Source: an uncultured Pelagibacteraceae bacterium
GTDB taxonomy: Bacteria > Pseudomonadota > Alphaproteobacteria > Pelagibacterales > Pelagibacteraceae
Reading direction: 5' to 3'
NCBI GenBank assembly: GCA_902596975.1
Contig: CACJWS010000008.1
Span: forward strand, 1-55,357
Length of the DNA: 55,357 nt
Part shown: positions 1-10,386 of the stretch, piece after piece
How the letters are laid out: each line of letters starts with the position of its first letter
How positions within the stretch are numbered: position 1 is the stretch's first letter
Notes under the pieces: model-generated
Told to the model about the DNA's origin: nothing
Databases searched by the model: none
Seen by the model: only the letters and a program-made list of their open reading frames with translations
Translations under genes and position numbers: made by a program

Positions 1-1
1 A

Positions 2-691
2 GAAGCTCGTATATTCACACTCTATCCAGATTTTTTTCCAGGCTATTTAGGCCAAGGTATTTTTGGTAAAGCACTATCAGAGAATAAATGGAAAATAGAT
101 ACTGTGGATATAAGAGAGTATGCATTTGATAAGCATAAAACTGTTGATGACACTCCTTATGGAGGAGGGGAAGGTATGTTAATTAAAGCAGATGTATTAG
201 CAAAATCAATAGATAAGAATGTTAAAGATGGCGAAAAGATTATTTATCTAAGTCCAAAGGGTAAGTTGTTCAATCATCAATTAGCAAAACAACTATCTCA
301 AGAAAAAACAATAAATATAATTTGTGGACACTTTGAAGGAGTTGATGAAAGATTGTTAAAAACAAGAAATATTGAGGAAGTAAGTATAGGAGACTTTGTT
401 TTATCTGGAGGTGAAGGAGCTTCGTTTGTAATTCTTGATGCAATTTTAAGATTTATTCCTGGTATTCTTGGTAATACAAATTCAGCTAAAGAAGAAAGTT
501 TTGAAAACGGACTTTTAGAGTATCCTCAATTTACAAAACCTCAAATATGGGAGGAAAAAAGTGTTCCAGATGTGCTATTATCAGGCGATCACGCCAAAAT
601 TAAAGACTGGCGTTTATCTCAATCTGAGGCTATAACACGCGACCGAAGACCGGATTTGTGGCAATTATATAAAAAGACTAAAGAGAATTAA
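2..691 (+). CDS. trmD: tRNA (guanine-N1)-methyltransferase, 5' end cut by window edge
   Basis: TrmD methylates G37 of tRNAs with SAM, using a knotted SPOUT fold, and so prevents frameshifting. The open frame continues upstream of the GTG at 104 to the first base of the window and reads [21 protein letters not shown], the expected TrmD N-terminus. GTG 104 is therefore an internal Val, and only a few N-terminal residues are missing. Visible family features are [13 protein letters not shown] (substrate region), the SPOUT core around [12 protein letters not shown], and the SAM-loop stretch [16 protein letters not shown]. It ends one base before rplS. The rimM-trmD-rplS-leuCD order is common in alphaproteobacteria. 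Identity is secure; the true start lies outside the window. Confidence 0.95.
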   Translation, partial: EARIFTLYPDFFPGYLGQGIFGKALSENKWKIDTVDIREYAFDKHKTVDDTPYGGGEGMLIKADVLAKSIDKNVKDGEKIIYLSPKGKLFNHQLAKQLSQEKTINIICGHFEGVDERLLKTRNIEEVSIGDFVLSGGEGASFVILDAILRFIPGILGNTNSAKEESFENGLLEYPQFTKPQIWEEKSVPDVLLSGDHAKIKDWRLSQSEAITRDRRPDLWQLYKKTKEN

Positions 692-692
692 A

Positions 693-1274
693 ATGAAGAC
701 AATTGAAGAAATTAATCAATCTAAAGTAAAAAAAATTATTTCTGAGAGAAAGCATCCAGAATTTTTCCCAGGTGATATTGTTAAAGTAGGAGTTAGAATA
801 ACTGAAGGAAAAAGAGATCGTATTCAATATTTTGAAGGTGTGTGTATTGCAAAAAAAAATAGAGATATCAATTCTTCTTTTACTGTAAGAAAAATTTCTT
901 TTGGTGAGGGTGTGGAAAGAACATTTGCTTTATATAGTCCGATTGTAGATACAATTAAAGTTGTAAGGTCAGGAAAAGTTAGAAGAGCCAAGTTATATTA
1001 TTTGAGAGATAGAACAGGTAAATCTGCAAGAATTGCAGAAAAAATTAAAAAGAAATTAGGTATAGATGTCGAAACTAAGATTCACGAAGTAACAGAAGAA
1101 AATGTTATGCCTGATACAGAGCAAAAAACAGCAGACAGCTCACAAGATACCAATAAAGATGCTCCAAAAGTAGAAGCAAAAAAACCAGAAGATAAAAAAG
1201 AAACTAAAGAAGAAACCCCATCAGTAGAAAAAAAAACTGATGAAAAAAAAGAAAATCCTGAAGTAAAAAAATAA
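693..1274 (+). CDS. rplS: 50S ribosomal protein L19 with long charged C-terminal tail
   Basis: L19 sits at the 30S-50S interface of the ribosome. Residues 1-125 carry the family fold, including the [13 protein letters not shown] segment and the [13 protein letters not shown] segment near the end of the usual protein. L19 is normally about 115-130 residues, whereas this one has 193. The last ~68 residues are a low-complexity Lys/Glu/Pro/Thr-rich tail that looks disordered. The ATG is one base after the trmD stop, so translation is probably coupled. leuC follows after 9 bases. The core assignment is certain; the function of the tail is unknown. Confidence 0.96.
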   Translation: MKTIEEINQSKVKKIISERKHPEFFPGDIVKVGVRITEGKRDRIQYFEGVCIAKKNRDINSSFTVRKISFGEGVERTFALYSPIVDTIKVVRSGKVRRAKLYYLRDRTGKSARIAEKIKKKLGIDVETKIHEVTEENVMPDTEQKTADSSQDTNKDAPKVEAKKPEDKKETKEETPSVEKKTDEKKENPEVKK

Positions 1275-1283
1275 TTTTTTACA

Positions 1284-2687
1284 ATGCCTCAAACTATATA
1301 CGATAAAATATGGAATGATCACCTTGTTCATCAACAAGAAGATGGGACTTCACTTCTATTTGTTGATAGACATTTAATTCATGAAGTTACTAGTCCACAA
1401 GCATTTGAAGGTTTAAGAAATTCTAATAGAAAAGTTAGACAACCTTCTTTAACTTTAGCAGTAGCAGATCACAATGTTCCAACAACGGATAGATCAGTTC
1501 CTATTACTGACAAAGATTCAAAAATACAAATCGAGACACTAGAAAAAAACTGTGCAGAATTCGGAATAAATCTTTTTGGAATGAACGATAAAAGACAAGG
1601 AATAGTTCATATTATTGGTCCAGAACAGGGATTTACACAACCTGGAACTATTATCGTTTGTGGTGATAGTCACACTGCTACTCACGGAGCATTTGGTGCA
1701 TTAGCATTCGGAATTGGAACTTCGGAAGTGGAACATGTCTTGGCAACACAGACTTTAGTTCAAAAAAAATCAAAAAATTTTAGAATAAACGTTAATGGAT
1801 CTCTTCCTGTTGGAGTAACATCTAAGGATGTAATATTACAAATAATCGGAAAAATTGGTACAGCTGGTGGAACTGGTTATGTAATTGAATATGCTGGAAA
1901 CTTAATTTCGAATTTAAGTGTCGAACAAAGAATGACGATTTGCAATATGACAATTGAAGGTGGAGCAAGGGCTGGATTAATAGAGCCAGATGAAAAAGTT
2001 TTTAATTATTTAAAAGGTAAACCAATGTCTCCAAAGAATTCAAATTGGGACAAAGCATTAGAATATTGGAGTAAATTAAAGTCTGATGGTGATGCAGTAT
2101 TTGACAAAGAAATCAGTCTTGAGGGCAAAGATATTAAACCAATGGTAACTTGGGGAACTTCGCCTCAGGATGTAGTAGATATTGATGGAATTGTCCCTGA
2201 TCCTGAAAATGAGCAAAACGAAGACAGAAAAAATTCTATTAACAGGTCATTAAAATATATGGGTTTAAAGCCGAAAACTAAAATAAAAGATATTAGAATT
2301 GATAAAGTTTTTATTGGAAGTTGCACAAATGGAAGAATTGAAGATTTAAGAGAAGCTGCAAAAATCTTAAAAGATAAAAAAATTGCTTCTCATGTAAATG
2401 CAATGATAGTTCCTGGTTCAGGATTAGTAAAACAACAAGCAGAGCAAGAAGGTTTAGATGTAATATTTAAAAATTCTGGATTTGAATGGCGTGAGCCAGG
2501 TTGTTCAATGTGTTTAGCTATGAATGCAGATAAGTTGAAGCCAGAAGAAAGATGTGCATCAACATCAAATAGAAATTTCGAAGGAAGACAAGGACGAGGT
2601 GGAAGAACTCATTTAGTTAGTCCAGCTATGGCTGCTGCAGCTGCTATATCAGGAAATTTAGATGATGTTAGAAAATACAATAGTTAA
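1284..2687 (+). CDS. leuC: 3-isopropylmalate dehydratase large subunit
   Basis: LeuC and LeuD together isomerise 2-isopropylmalate to 3-isopropylmalate in leucine synthesis, using a [4Fe-4S] cluster. The 467-residue length is normal. The three cluster ligands are visible as Cys347 (IGSCTNG) and Cys407/Cys410 (EPGCSMC). The aconitase-type [20 protein letters not shown] motif and the C-terminal [18 protein letters not shown] segment are intact. leuD begins at the very next base after the stop, and leuB then overlaps leuD, making a tight leuCDB operon downstream of trmD-rplS. Confidence 0.97.
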   Translation: MPQTIYDKIWNDHLVHQQEDGTSLLFVDRHLIHEVTSPQAFEGLRNSNRKVRQPSLTLAVADHNVPTTDRSVPITDKDSKIQIETLEKNCAEFGINLFGMNDKRQGIVHIIGPEQGFTQPGTIIVCGDSHTATHGAFGALAFGIGTSEVEHVLATQTLVQKKSKNFRINVNGSLPVGVTSKDVILQIIGKIGTAGGTGYVIEYAGNLISNLSVEQRMTICNMTIEGGARAGLIEPDEKVFNYLKGKPMSPKNSNWDKALEYWSKLKSDGDAVFDKEISLEGKDIKPMVTWGTSPQDVVDIDGIVPDPENEQNEDRKNSINRSLKYMGLKPKTKIKDIRIDKVFIGSCTNGRIEDLREAAKILKDKKIASHVNAMIVPGSGLVKQQAEQEGLDVIFKNSGFEWREPGCSMCLAMNADKLKPEERCASTSNRNFEGRQGRGGRTHLVSPAMAAAAAISGNLDDVRKYNS

Positions 2688-3293
2688 ATGAACAAATTCT
2701 CAACATTAAAAAGCATTCCTGCATATTTACCAATTGTAAATATCGATACAGATATGATTATTCCAAAGCAATTTTTAAAAACAATAAAAAGAACAGGACT
2801 TGGAAAAAATTTATTTTATGAAATGAGATATGATGAAAAAGGTAAAGTAGTAGATGACTTTATCTTAAATAAATCCCCATATGATAATTCTAAGATTTTA
2901 ATTGCAGGGAATAATTTTGGATGTGGATCTTCTAGAGAACATGCGCCATGGGCACTTTTAGACTTTGGTATCACTTGCGTTATAAGTACTAGTTACGCAG
3001 ATATATTTTATAACAATTGTTTTAAAAATGGAATATTGCCTATTAAAGTTAATGATGAACAGATAAAAGAACTTTCTGAATATTCTAAGAGACAAGAAGA
3101 AATTGCAATAAATTTACCAGATCAAAAAATAATTTTTGGGAATAAAGAAATCAAATTTGAATTAGATGAATTTAAAAAAAAATGTTTAATTGAGGGACTA
3201 GATGATATTGCACTGTCTTTGGAAAAGTCTAATAAAATAATTTCATTTGAAGAAAAATTAAAATCCACAAAGCCTTGGATATTTAATGATTAA
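2688..3293 (+). CDS. leuD: 3-isopropylmalate dehydratase small subunit
   Basis: This is the small (swivel-domain) subunit of isopropylmalate isomerase, 201 residues, the normal size. Recognisable segments are [16 protein letters not shown] near the N-terminus and the substrate-binding loop [18 protein letters not shown] around residues 70-87. It directly abuts leuC (0 bases) and overlaps the start of leuB by 8 bases, consistent with coupled translation of the two dehydratase subunits and the next enzyme. Confidence 0.97.
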   Translation: MNKFSTLKSIPAYLPIVNIDTDMIIPKQFLKTIKRTGLGKNLFYEMRYDEKGKVVDDFILNKSPYDNSKILIAGNNFGCGSSREHAPWALLDFGITCVISTSYADIFYNNCFKNGILPIKVNDEQIKELSEYSKRQEEIAINLPDQKIIFGNKEIKFELDEFKKKCLIEGLDDIALSLEKSNKIISFEEKLKSTKPWIFND

Positions 3294-4395
3294 AGTCAAA
3301 AAAAGAAAATTCTTATTATTACCAGGTGATGGTATTGGTCCCGAGGTTATTGGTGAAGTTAAAAAGATTATAACTTGGTTTAATGTAAATAAATCTCTTG
3401 ATTTTGATATGGAAGAAGCTTTAGTTGGAGGAGCATCTTACGACAAGCACGGAACACCTATTACAGATGAAGTATTTTATAAATCATTAGAGTGTGAAGC
3501 AGTCATTCTAGGAGCTGTGGGTGGACCAAAATATGATAATTTAGATTTTTCCAAAAGACCTGAGAGAGCTCTTCTTAAGCTAAGAAAAGAATTAAAATTA
3601 TTTGCAAATTTGAGGCCTGCAATTTGTTTTAAACAATTAGTTGAGGCATCTACGCTAAAACCTGAAATCGTATCAGGTTTAGATATCATGATTGTTAGAG
3701 AATTGACAGGTGGTATTTATTTTGGTGAGCCGAGAGGTATCAAGCCAATTGATAATGGTGAACGTAAAGGAATAAACACTCATACTTATACTTCATCAGA
3801 AATTAAAAGAGTTGCTAGAGTTGCATTTGATCTAGCAAAGAAGAGAAACAATAAAGTTACTTCCTGTGAAAAATCAAATGTTATGGAAGCAGGTCAATTA
3901 TGGAAAGAGGAAGTTCAAAATCTTCACGATAAAGAATTTAAAGATGTTGAGTTAAATCATATGCTTGCAGATAATTGTGCAATGCAACTTTTGAGAAATC
4001 CAAAGCAATTTGATGTAATTGTGACAGATAATTTGTTTGGTGATATGTTGTCAGATGAAGCATCTATGCTGACGGGATCTTTAGGTTTATTACCTTCAGC
4101 TTCTCTGGGTGCAAAAAATAAAGATGGTGAAATGAGAGCAATGTATGAGCCTGTTCATGGATCTGCTCCAGATATTGCTGGAAAAGGAATTGCAAATCCA
4201 ATTGCAACCATCTTGAGTTTTGCAATGGCCCTGAGGTACTCTCTTGACTTAGATAAAGAGGCTGATGACTTAGAAAAAGCAGTGCAAAATGTACTAGATG
4301 ATGGGTTAAGAACTAAAGATATTATGTCAAAAGGAACAAAAGAAATTTCAACTTCTGGTATGGGAGATGCGATTATTGCATATTTGCAAAAATAA
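3286..4395 (+). CDS. leuB: 3-isopropylmalate dehydrogenase
   Basis: LeuB oxidatively decarboxylates 3-isopropylmalate with NAD+ to give 2-oxoisocaproate for leucine synthesis. At 369 residues it matches the beta-decarboxylating dehydrogenase family. Visible motifs are [11 protein letters not shown] at the N-terminus, [15 protein letters not shown] (substrate loop), and the NAD/metal site around [20 protein letters not shown] and [18 protein letters not shown]. The start overlaps leuD by 8 bases. A 32-base gap separates it from the dmd cluster, so leuCDB may end here or read through. Confidence 0.97.
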   Translation: MIKVKKRKFLLLPGDGIGPEVIGEVKKIITWFNVNKSLDFDMEEALVGGASYDKHGTPITDEVFYKSLECEAVILGAVGGPKYDNLDFSKRPERALLKLRKELKLFANLRPAICFKQLVEASTLKPEIVSGLDIMIVRELTGGIYFGEPRGIKPIDNGERKGINTHTYTSSEIKRVARVAFDLAKKRNNKVTSCEKSNVMEAGQLWKEEVQNLHDKEFKDVELNHMLADNCAMQLLRNPKQFDVIVTDNLFGDMLSDEASMLTGSLGLLPSASLGAKNKDGEMRAMYEPVHGSAPDIAGKGIANPIATILSFAMALRYSLDLDKEADDLEKAVQNVLDDGLRTKDIMSKGTKEISTSGMGDAIIAYLQK

Positions 4396-4427
4396 AAAAA
4401 TTAACTTAATTTGATACTATTAAATTT

Positions 4428-6188
4428 ATGACTGTTTATTCCGCACCTGTGAAAGATATGATGTTCTTATTTGAACATCTAAAAGATAATAAAAATTATA
4501 ACGAAATTGAAAAATATAAAGAAGTCACATCTGATCTAGTAAAAGATATCTTAGAGGAAGCTGCAAAAATTAATGAAGAAATGCTTCTTCCTTTAGCTAA
4601 AGCTGGAGACGAAAATCCTTGTGTCTATGAAAATGGAGTAGTTAGAACCCCTCCAGGTTATAAAGAGGCATATTCAAAATTTATAGAAGATGGATGGGTA
4701 TCTTTAACTTGTGATCCAAAATATGGTGGCCAAGGAATGCCAAAAACTGTAAGTGCTTTTTTTGATGAAATGCTTTCATCATCAAGTTTATCTTTTAAAT
4801 TATATAGTGAATTAAGTATAGGTGCATACAATTGTATTTTGAGTCATGCAACTGAAGAAATCAAAAACACATATCTTCCTAAAATTGTTGAGGGTAAATG
4901 GAGTGGGACAATGTGTTTAACAGAGCCTCAATGTGGAACAGATTTAGGACTAATAAAAACAAAGGCAATTAAAAATGAAAATGGTACTTATAATATAAGT
5001 GGACAAAAAATCTTTATTACTTCTGGTGACCACGATTTAACTGAAAATATTATACACCTTGTTTTAGCAAGAACGCAGGATGCACCAAAAGGAACGAAGG
5101 GGATAAGTTTATTTTTAGTACCAAAATATGAAATTAATGATGATGGATCAATTGGTCCAAGAAACGGCGTCAATACTGTTTCAATTGAATCAAAAATGGG
5201 TATTAAAGGTTCACCCGCGTGTGTATTAAGTTTTGATGATGCCAAAGGCTATATGATCGGACCAGAGAACAAAGGCTTAAATTCCATGTTTACAATGATG
5301 AACTTAGAAAGAATTGTTGTCGGTATACAAGGATTAGGTCTATCTGAAACAGCTTATCAAACTGCTTTAAGTTATTCAAAAGAGAGAAAACAAGGCAAAT
5401 CAAATAATAATTCTAATGGAGAAACAGATTTAATTATTAAGCACGCAGATATTCGAAGAAGTTTATTAAATATGAAGTCTATAATTGAGGGAGAAAGATC
5501 CTTATCTTTTTGGATGGCTCAGCAGGTAGATGTAAGCTTAAGTCATAGTTCAGAGGAAGTAAAAAAAGATGCATCGGATATTGTAGGTCTTATGACCCCA
5601 GTAATTAAGTCATTTTTTACAGATATGGGTATGGAAATAACCAATGAAGCAATTCAGGTTTTTGGTGGCTATGGTTATACAAAAGACCAAGGGATAGAAC
5701 AATTATTTAGAGATAATAGAATTACACCTATTTACGAAGGAACTAATTCTGTGCAGGCAATTGACTTTGTATTTAGAAAAATTAGTCAGAAAAAAGTTTT
5801 TGAAAATTTTATGAAATATGTAGATACAGAAATTCAAAATTGTTCAAAAGTAGACAATTTAAATGAACATGTAAAAAAAATATCTGAATTAAAAAATATA
5901 TTGTCAGATTTCACGGACTGGATATCTCCTAATGGCAATACGCCAAAAGACGATATAAGCGCATCATGTAACGATTATTTAAGATTTTTTGGTTATTTTT
6001 GTCTTTCATTTATATGGCTAAAAACAATGAGAAAAAGCTATGAAAATTTGGAAAACAATAAAGAGTTTTATGAAGATAAATTAAATACAGGAAATTATTA
6101 TTTTGACAAAATTTTGCCTAGAGCTGAGAGCCATTATAAATCTGCTATTTCTGGTAGTAAATATACTATGAGCGCAAAATTTAACTGA
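4428..6188 (+). CDS. dmdC: Acyl-CoA dehydrogenase, probable 3-methylmercaptopropionyl-CoA dehydrogenase
   Basis: This is a 586-residue FAD acyl-CoA dehydrogenase of the long form with a C-terminal extension of about 110 residues, as in DmdC and related FadE-like enzymes. Visible features are CLTEPQCGTDLG (FAD/substrate region), IEGERSLSFWM, FGGYGYTKDQGIEQLFRDNR, and the catalytic base Glu437 in PIYEGTN. DmdC makes methylthioacryloyl-CoA from MMPA-CoA in DMSP demethylation. The DmdC assignment rests mainly on position: the next genes are an acyl-CoA ligase (stop and start touch) and dmdA. By sequence alone a fatty acyl-CoA dehydrogenase cannot be excluded. Confidence 0.85.
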   Translation: MTVYSAPVKDMMFLFEHLKDNKNYNEIEKYKEVTSDLVKDILEEAAKINEEMLLPLAKAGDENPCVYENGVVRTPPGYKEAYSKFIEDGWVSLTCDPKYGGQGMPKTVSAFFDEMLSSSSLSFKLYSELSIGAYNCILSHATEEIKNTYLPKIVEGKWSGTMCLTEPQCGTDLGLIKTKAIKNENGTYNISGQKIFITSGDHDLTENIIHLVLARTQDAPKGTKGISLFLVPKYEINDDGSIGPRNGVNTVSIESKMGIKGSPACVLSFDDAKGYMIGPENKGLNSMFTMMNLERIVVGIQGLGLSETAYQTALSYSKERKQGKSNNNSNGETDLIIKHADIRRSLLNMKSIIEGERSLSFWMAQQVDVSLSHSSEEVKKDASDIVGLMTPVIKSFFTDMGMEITNEAIQVFGGYGYTKDQGIEQLFRDNRITPIYEGTNSVQAIDFVFRKISQKKVFENFMKYVDTEIQNCSKVDNLNEHVKKISELKNILSDFTDWISPNGNTPKDDISASCNDYLRFFGYFCLSFIWLKTMRKSYENLENNKEFYEDKLNTGNYYFDKILPRAESHYKSAISGSKYTMSAKFN

Positions 6189-7816
6189 TGAATAAATATA
6201 ATCAGAACTTAGATAAAAATCCTTCAAATTATGTCCCGTTAACACCGCTTAGCTTTCTAGAAAGAGCAAAAGATATTTATCCAAATTATGAGGCTTTAGT
6301 ATATGAAACAAAATCTTTCACATGGACTGAAGTATTTAACAGGTGCATCAAATTTGCAAGTGCACTAGAGAAAATTGGTATTGTTGAAGGAGACACAGTC
6401 TCAGTTATGACCTTTAATACTCCAGAGATTTTTGAAGCACATTATTCTGTTCCTATGACAGGAGCCGTTTTAAATACAATTAATTCAAGACTTGATGCAA
6501 AAACTGTTGCTTATATTTTAGAACACAGTGAAGCAAAAATATTAATAATAGATAGACAATTACATGCTGTTGCAGAAAAGGCTTTATCAACTTTAAAAAA
6601 CAAACCAATTGTTATTGATGTTCAAGACGATTTTGCAGATCAATCCTTATTAAAAAAAATTGGAGACAGAGAATATGAGGAATTTTTAAATACTGGTGAT
6701 GAAAATTATATTTGGAAAAAACCAAAGGATGAGTGGCAAGCAATTTCTTTAAGTTACACATCTGGAACTACTGGAAATCCAAAAGGTGTTGTTTATCACC
6801 ATAGAGGATCTTATTTAATGTCAACAGGTAGTGCCGTTGCTTGGAATATGCCAAATAGATTAAATTTTTTAACAGTTGTACCAATGTTCCACTGTAATGG
6901 ATGGGGATACCCGTGGACAATACCAATGTTAAATGGAAAAACAGTTTGTTTAAGAGCTATTGATGTAAAAAAAATATTTGAATTAATTGAAAAGCATGAC
7001 ATTACCCATTTTGGAGGTGCACCTATTGTACTTAATATGATAACAGGTGCATCACAAAATGATATCAAGGAATTAAAAAACAAAGTTTATGTTTTAACTG
7101 CTGGAGCACCACCTCCAAGTATTATTTTCAAAAAAATGAAAGCATTAGGATTTGAGGTAATGCATGTCTATGGTTTAACAGAAACATATGGGCATGTTTT
7201 ACAATGTGCTTGGAATGATGAATGGAATGGTTTTGAAGAAGATAAAATTAATGAAATTAAAGCAAGGCAAGGTGTGAGGTTTCCAAACACAGAAGGAGTG
7301 GTTGTTTTAGATCCAGAAACTATGAAACCCGTGCCCATGGATGGAGAAACCATTGGCGAGATAATGATCAAAGGTAATGTTGTTATGAAAGGGTATTTTA
7401 AAGACAAAGAGGCCACTGAAAAGGCTATGAAAGATGGATGGTTTCACTCTGGCGATTTGGCAGTTATTTATCCAGATGGATACATCAAGGTTAAAGATAG
7501 GTCGAAAGATATTATTATTTCAGGTGGAGAGAATATTTCTTCTATCGAAATTGAAAACACACTTTCTAAGCACCCAGCTGTTTCAATTGTTGCTGTAGTA
7601 GCAAAACCAGATGAGAAATGGGGAGAAGTTCCATGCGCTTTTATAGAGAAAGTGGCAGATAAAGAGACAAATGAAAAAGAATTAATCGATTTTTGTAGAG
7701 AAACTCTAGCAGGGTTTAAAATTCCAAAAAAAATAGACTTCTGTGAACTTCCAAAAACATCAACAGGTAAAATCCAAAAATTTGAATTAAGAAAAAGAGC
7801 TAAGGAACTTACTTAG
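6188..7816 (+). CDS. dmdB: Acyl-CoA ligase, probable 3-methylmercaptopropionate-CoA ligase
   Basis: This is an AMP-forming acyl-CoA synthetase of 542 residues. Motifs in order are the phosphate-binding loop SYTSGTTGNPKGVVYHHRG, the VPMFHCNGWG segment, YGLTETYG, the hinge/ATP motif GWFHSGDLAVIYPDGY with DRSKDIIISGGENIS, and the C-terminal catalytic lysine in PKTSTGKIQKFELR. DmdB activates MMPA, the product of DmdA, with CoA and ATP. The start shares one base with the end of the dehydrogenase, and dmdA lies 65 bases downstream. Context makes MMPA the likely substrate; medium-chain fatty acids are possible alternatives. Confidence 0.86.
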   Translation: MNKYNQNLDKNPSNYVPLTPLSFLERAKDIYPNYEALVYETKSFTWTEVFNRCIKFASALEKIGIVEGDTVSVMTFNTPEIFEAHYSVPMTGAVLNTINSRLDAKTVAYILEHSEAKILIIDRQLHAVAEKALSTLKNKPIVIDVQDDFADQSLLKKIGDREYEEFLNTGDENYIWKKPKDEWQAISLSYTSGTTGNPKGVVYHHRGSYLMSTGSAVAWNMPNRLNFLTVVPMFHCNGWGYPWTIPMLNGKTVCLRAIDVKKIFELIEKHDITHFGGAPIVLNMITGASQNDIKELKNKVYVLTAGAPPPSIIFKKMKALGFEVMHVYGLTETYGHVLQCAWNDEWNGFEEDKINEIKARQGVRFPNTEGVVVLDPETMKPVPMDGETIGEIMIKGNVVMKGYFKDKEATEKAMKDGWFHSGDLAVIYPDGYIKVKDRSKDIIISGGENISSIEIENTLSKHPAVSIVAVVAKPDEKWGEVPCAFIEKVADKETNEKELIDFCRETLAGFKIPKKIDFCELPKTSTGKIQKFELRKRAKELT

Positions 7817-7881
7817 ATTTCTTTCAAATAAACAACTTACTTTCTTTACAAATAGATAAAAAGATGACACTAAGCTAAAAA

Positions 7882-8991
7882 ATGAAAAACTTTTCTATTG
7901 CAAAATCAAGAAGACTTAGAGGTACGCCTTATACATCAAGAATTGAAAAACAAGGTGTTACAGCTTACACAATATACAATCATATGTTGCTTCCTGCTGC
8001 ATTTGGTTCTTTAGAAGACTCATATCATCATTTAAAAGAGCATGTTCAAGTTTGGGATGTGGCCGCTGAGAGACAAGTAGAGATTACTGGAAAAGATGCT
8101 GCAAAATTGGTTCAACTTATGACTTGTAGAGATCTTTCGAAATCAAAAGATGGAAGATGTTATTATTGTCCAATCATAGATGATAATGCTGGATTAATTA
8201 ATGATCCAGTTGTTCTAAGATTTAATGAGAATAAATGGTGGGTTTCTATTGCAGATACGGATGTAATCTTATTTGCAAAAGGATTGGCAATTGGAAATAA
8301 ATTTGATGTAAATATTATCGAACCTGAAGTTGACATTATGGCTGTGCAAGGGCCAAAATCTTTTAAATTAATGGAAAAAGTTTTTGGTGAAAAGATAACA
8401 AAATTAAAATTTTTTGGTTTTGATTATTTTGATTTTGCTGGAGCCAAACATTTAATTGCTCAATCAGGATGGTCTAAACAAGGTGGATATGAAATTTATG
8501 TAGAGAATAATGCTTCAGGTTTAAAATTATACGATCATCTATTTGAAATTGGAGATGAGTTTAATATTAGAGCAGGATGTCCTAATTTAATTGAACGTAT
8601 CGAAAGTGGATTACTTTCTCAAGGAAACGATATGGACAATGGAGACAACCCATACGAATGTGGCTTTGATAAATATATTAATATTGATAGTGATGTTGAA
8701 TTTTTAGGAAAAGAGAAATTAAAAAAAATAAAGTCTGAAGGAATTAAAAGAAAACTAATGGGTGTTAAAATTGATACTGATAAAATAAGTGTAACTGGTT
8801 CAATGAACTTAACAGATGAAAAAAATAATATAATCGGAGAATTAAGATCAGGTTGTTACAATCCAACTTTTAAACAGGTAATTGGTATAGCTATGATAAA
8901 AAAACCATATTTTGAAGCAAAGCAAACATTCAAAATTGATATAAATGGTAATAGTTTTAACGGAACAGTTTGCGATTTACCTTTCATTTAG
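7882..8991 (+). CDS. dmdA: Dimethylsulfoniopropionate demethylase
   Basis: DmdA transfers a methyl group from DMSP to tetrahydrofolate, giving 3-methylmercaptopropionate and 5-methyl-THF. This is the main marine route for reduced-sulfur assimilation from DMSP. The 369-residue protein has the GcvT (aminomethyltransferase) fold, with [18 protein letters not shown] near residue 53, the [15 protein letters not shown] segment at 194-208, and the [20 protein letters not shown] region. Length and sequence match the Pelagibacter-type DmdA rather than glycine-cleavage T-protein, and no gcvH or gcvP is nearby. Trp197 and Tyr206 are present in the segment I recall as lining the DMSP pocket. The dmdC-B-A context supports the call. 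Confidence 0.93.
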   Translation: MKNFSIAKSRRLRGTPYTSRIEKQGVTAYTIYNHMLLPAAFGSLEDSYHHLKEHVQVWDVAAERQVEITGKDAAKLVQLMTCRDLSKSKDGRCYYCPIIDDNAGLINDPVVLRFNENKWWVSIADTDVILFAKGLAIGNKFDVNIIEPEVDIMAVQGPKSFKLMEKVFGEKITKLKFFGFDYFDFAGAKHLIAQSGWSKQGGYEIYVENNASGLKLYDHLFEIGDEFNIRAGCPNLIERIESGLLSQGNDMDNGDNPYECGFDKYINIDSDVEFLGKEKLKKIKSEGIKRKLMGVKIDTDKISVTGSMNLTDEKNNIIGELRSGCYNPTFKQVIGIAMIKKPYFEAKQTFKIDINGNSFNGTVCDLPFI

Positions 8992-9005
8992 TATAAATCT
9001 TTAAA

Positions 9006-10016
9006 ATGACTAATATAGCTATCATCGGTGCAACCGGTAATGTGGGAAGAAAGACTCTAGAAGTTATAGAAAAAAAAGATATTAAATTTGATAATCTTTT
9101 TTTAGTTGCCTCTTCTAATAGTGCTGGAAAAAAAATAAGTTTTAAAGGCAAAGATTACGAAGTCCATGATCTTGAAAAATATGATTTTTCAAATGCGAAT
9201 ATAACTTTTTTTGCAGCTGGCGGTAAAATTGCAGAACAGTATGCAGAAAGTGCAGCAAAATTAACAACTGTAATTGATAATTCTAGTTTTTTTAGAATGG
9301 ACCCCGATGTTCCACTTATTGTGCCTCAAGTGAATGCAGAAAAAATTAATGAAATGAAAAAAAATATTGTGGCAAATCCTAACTGCTCAACAGCTCAGTT
9401 AGTATTAGCTCTTAAACCATTACATGATTTATATAAAATAAAAAGAGTGATAGTTTCTACCTATCAATCTGTTTCTGGAGGCGGAAAAGCACCTATGGAT
9501 GAATTGATTGAACAAACTAAATCTTATCTCGATGGAAATTCTGTTCAATCTAAAAATTTTACTAAACAAATAGCTTTCAATATCATTCCTCACATTGATG
9601 TTTTTTCGGATGATGGATACACAAAAGAAGAATTGAAAATGACTAATGAAACAAAAAAAATACTGGATAATAATATAGAGCTAACAGCCACGTGCGTTAG
9701 AATTCCTGTTCTTGTATCACATTCAGAGTCAGTAAATATAGAGTTTGAAAATCCTTACTCTCTAGAACAAATCAGAGAAGCATTAAATAATGCTGATGGT
9801 TGTAGAGTTATAGATAAAAGAGAAAATGGAGGATATAGTACACCAATAGAAGCAACTGGTAGTGATGAAACATTTATCTCAAGAATTAGAGATGATAAAA
9901 CAAAAGAGAATTCAATTAATTTGTGGATCGTTTCAGATAACCTATTAAGAGGCGCCGCATTAAATTCTGTTGAAATTGCAGAAACAATAATGAAAGCAAA
10001 TCAAAATGGAAAATAA
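9006..10016 (+). CDS. asd: Aspartate-semialdehyde dehydrogenase
   Basis: Asd reduces aspartyl phosphate to aspartate semialdehyde with NADPH, the branch point to Lys/diaminopimelate, Met and Thr. The 336-residue protein shows the nucleotide-binding IIGATGNVGRKTLEV, the catalytic Cys127 in NPNCSTAQLVLALKPLHD, and the GGGKAPMDEL region. The C-terminal segment runs into sdhC: the two genes overlap by 11 bases, so asd is translationally linked to the succinate dehydrogenase operon. It starts 14 bases after dmdA. Confidence 0.96.
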   Translation: MTNIAIIGATGNVGRKTLEVIEKKDIKFDNLFLVASSNSAGKKISFKGKDYEVHDLEKYDFSNANITFFAAGGKIAEQYAESAAKLTTVIDNSSFFRMDPDVPLIVPQVNAEKINEMKKNIVANPNCSTAQLVLALKPLHDLYKIKRVIVSTYQSVSGGGKAPMDELIEQTKSYLDGNSVQSKNFTKQIAFNIIPHIDVFSDDGYTKEELKMTNETKKILDNNIELTATCVRIPVLVSHSESVNIEFENPYSLEQIREALNNADGCRVIDKRENGGYSTPIEATGSDETFISRIRDDKTKENSINLWIVSDNLLRGAALNSVEIAETIMKANQNGK

Positions 10017-10386
10017 TCCTTTATCTCCTCATATTCAAATTTATAGATGGCATGTTTCATCTTTAGTTTCAATATCTCATAGAATTACAGGAATAATAAA
10101 TATATTAGCAATAACTTTAATTTGTATCTTTTTTATTTTTTTTTCATTTAGCGAAGGAAGTCATGAATTTATAAAATTATTCCTCCAATCTATTATTGGG
10201 AAATTTTTCATCTTGGGTATTACATGGTCTTTTAGTTTTCAAATCTTAAGTGAGATAAGACATTTAATTATGGATTTTGGTTATGGATTTGAGTTAAAAA
10301 CCACAAAAATTACTGGCTTAATTGTAATATTTGGATCTTTTATATTAACCGTTTCAATTTATTTAATAGGACGAAATTTATTTTAA
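10006..10386 (+). CDS. sdhC: Succinate dehydrogenase cytochrome b556 subunit
   Basis: SdhC is one of the two membrane anchors of complex II and contributes to the heme b and quinone site. The 126-residue protein has the family signature SPHIQIYRWHVSSLVSISHRITG at the N-terminus, three hydrophobic segments (about residues 28-48, 65-85 and 103-123), and the probable heme-ligand histidine in IRHLIMDFGYG. It overlaps asd by 11 bases, and its stop shares a base with the start of sdhD. Confidence 0.95.
   Translation: MENNPLSPHIQIYRWHVSSLVSISHRITGIINILAITLICIFFIFFSFSEGSHEFIKLFLQSIIGKFFILGITWSFSFQILSEIRHLIMDFGYGFELKTTKITGLIVIFGSFILTVSIYLIGRNLF

Noticed and set aside
104..106. GTG at 104 as the start of trmD
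   Set aside because: The frame is open upstream to the window edge and encodes the normal TrmD N-terminus ([16 protein letters not shown]); the GTG is an internal valine.
7850..7884. SAM-II-like 3' string (AGATAAAAAGATGACACTAAGCTAAAAATG) before dmdA
   Set aside because: It resembles the SAM-II tail (GAUAAA...GCUAAAA), but there is no GC-rich P1 stem or GAUUUA loop upstream, so it is probably chance in AT-rich sequence.
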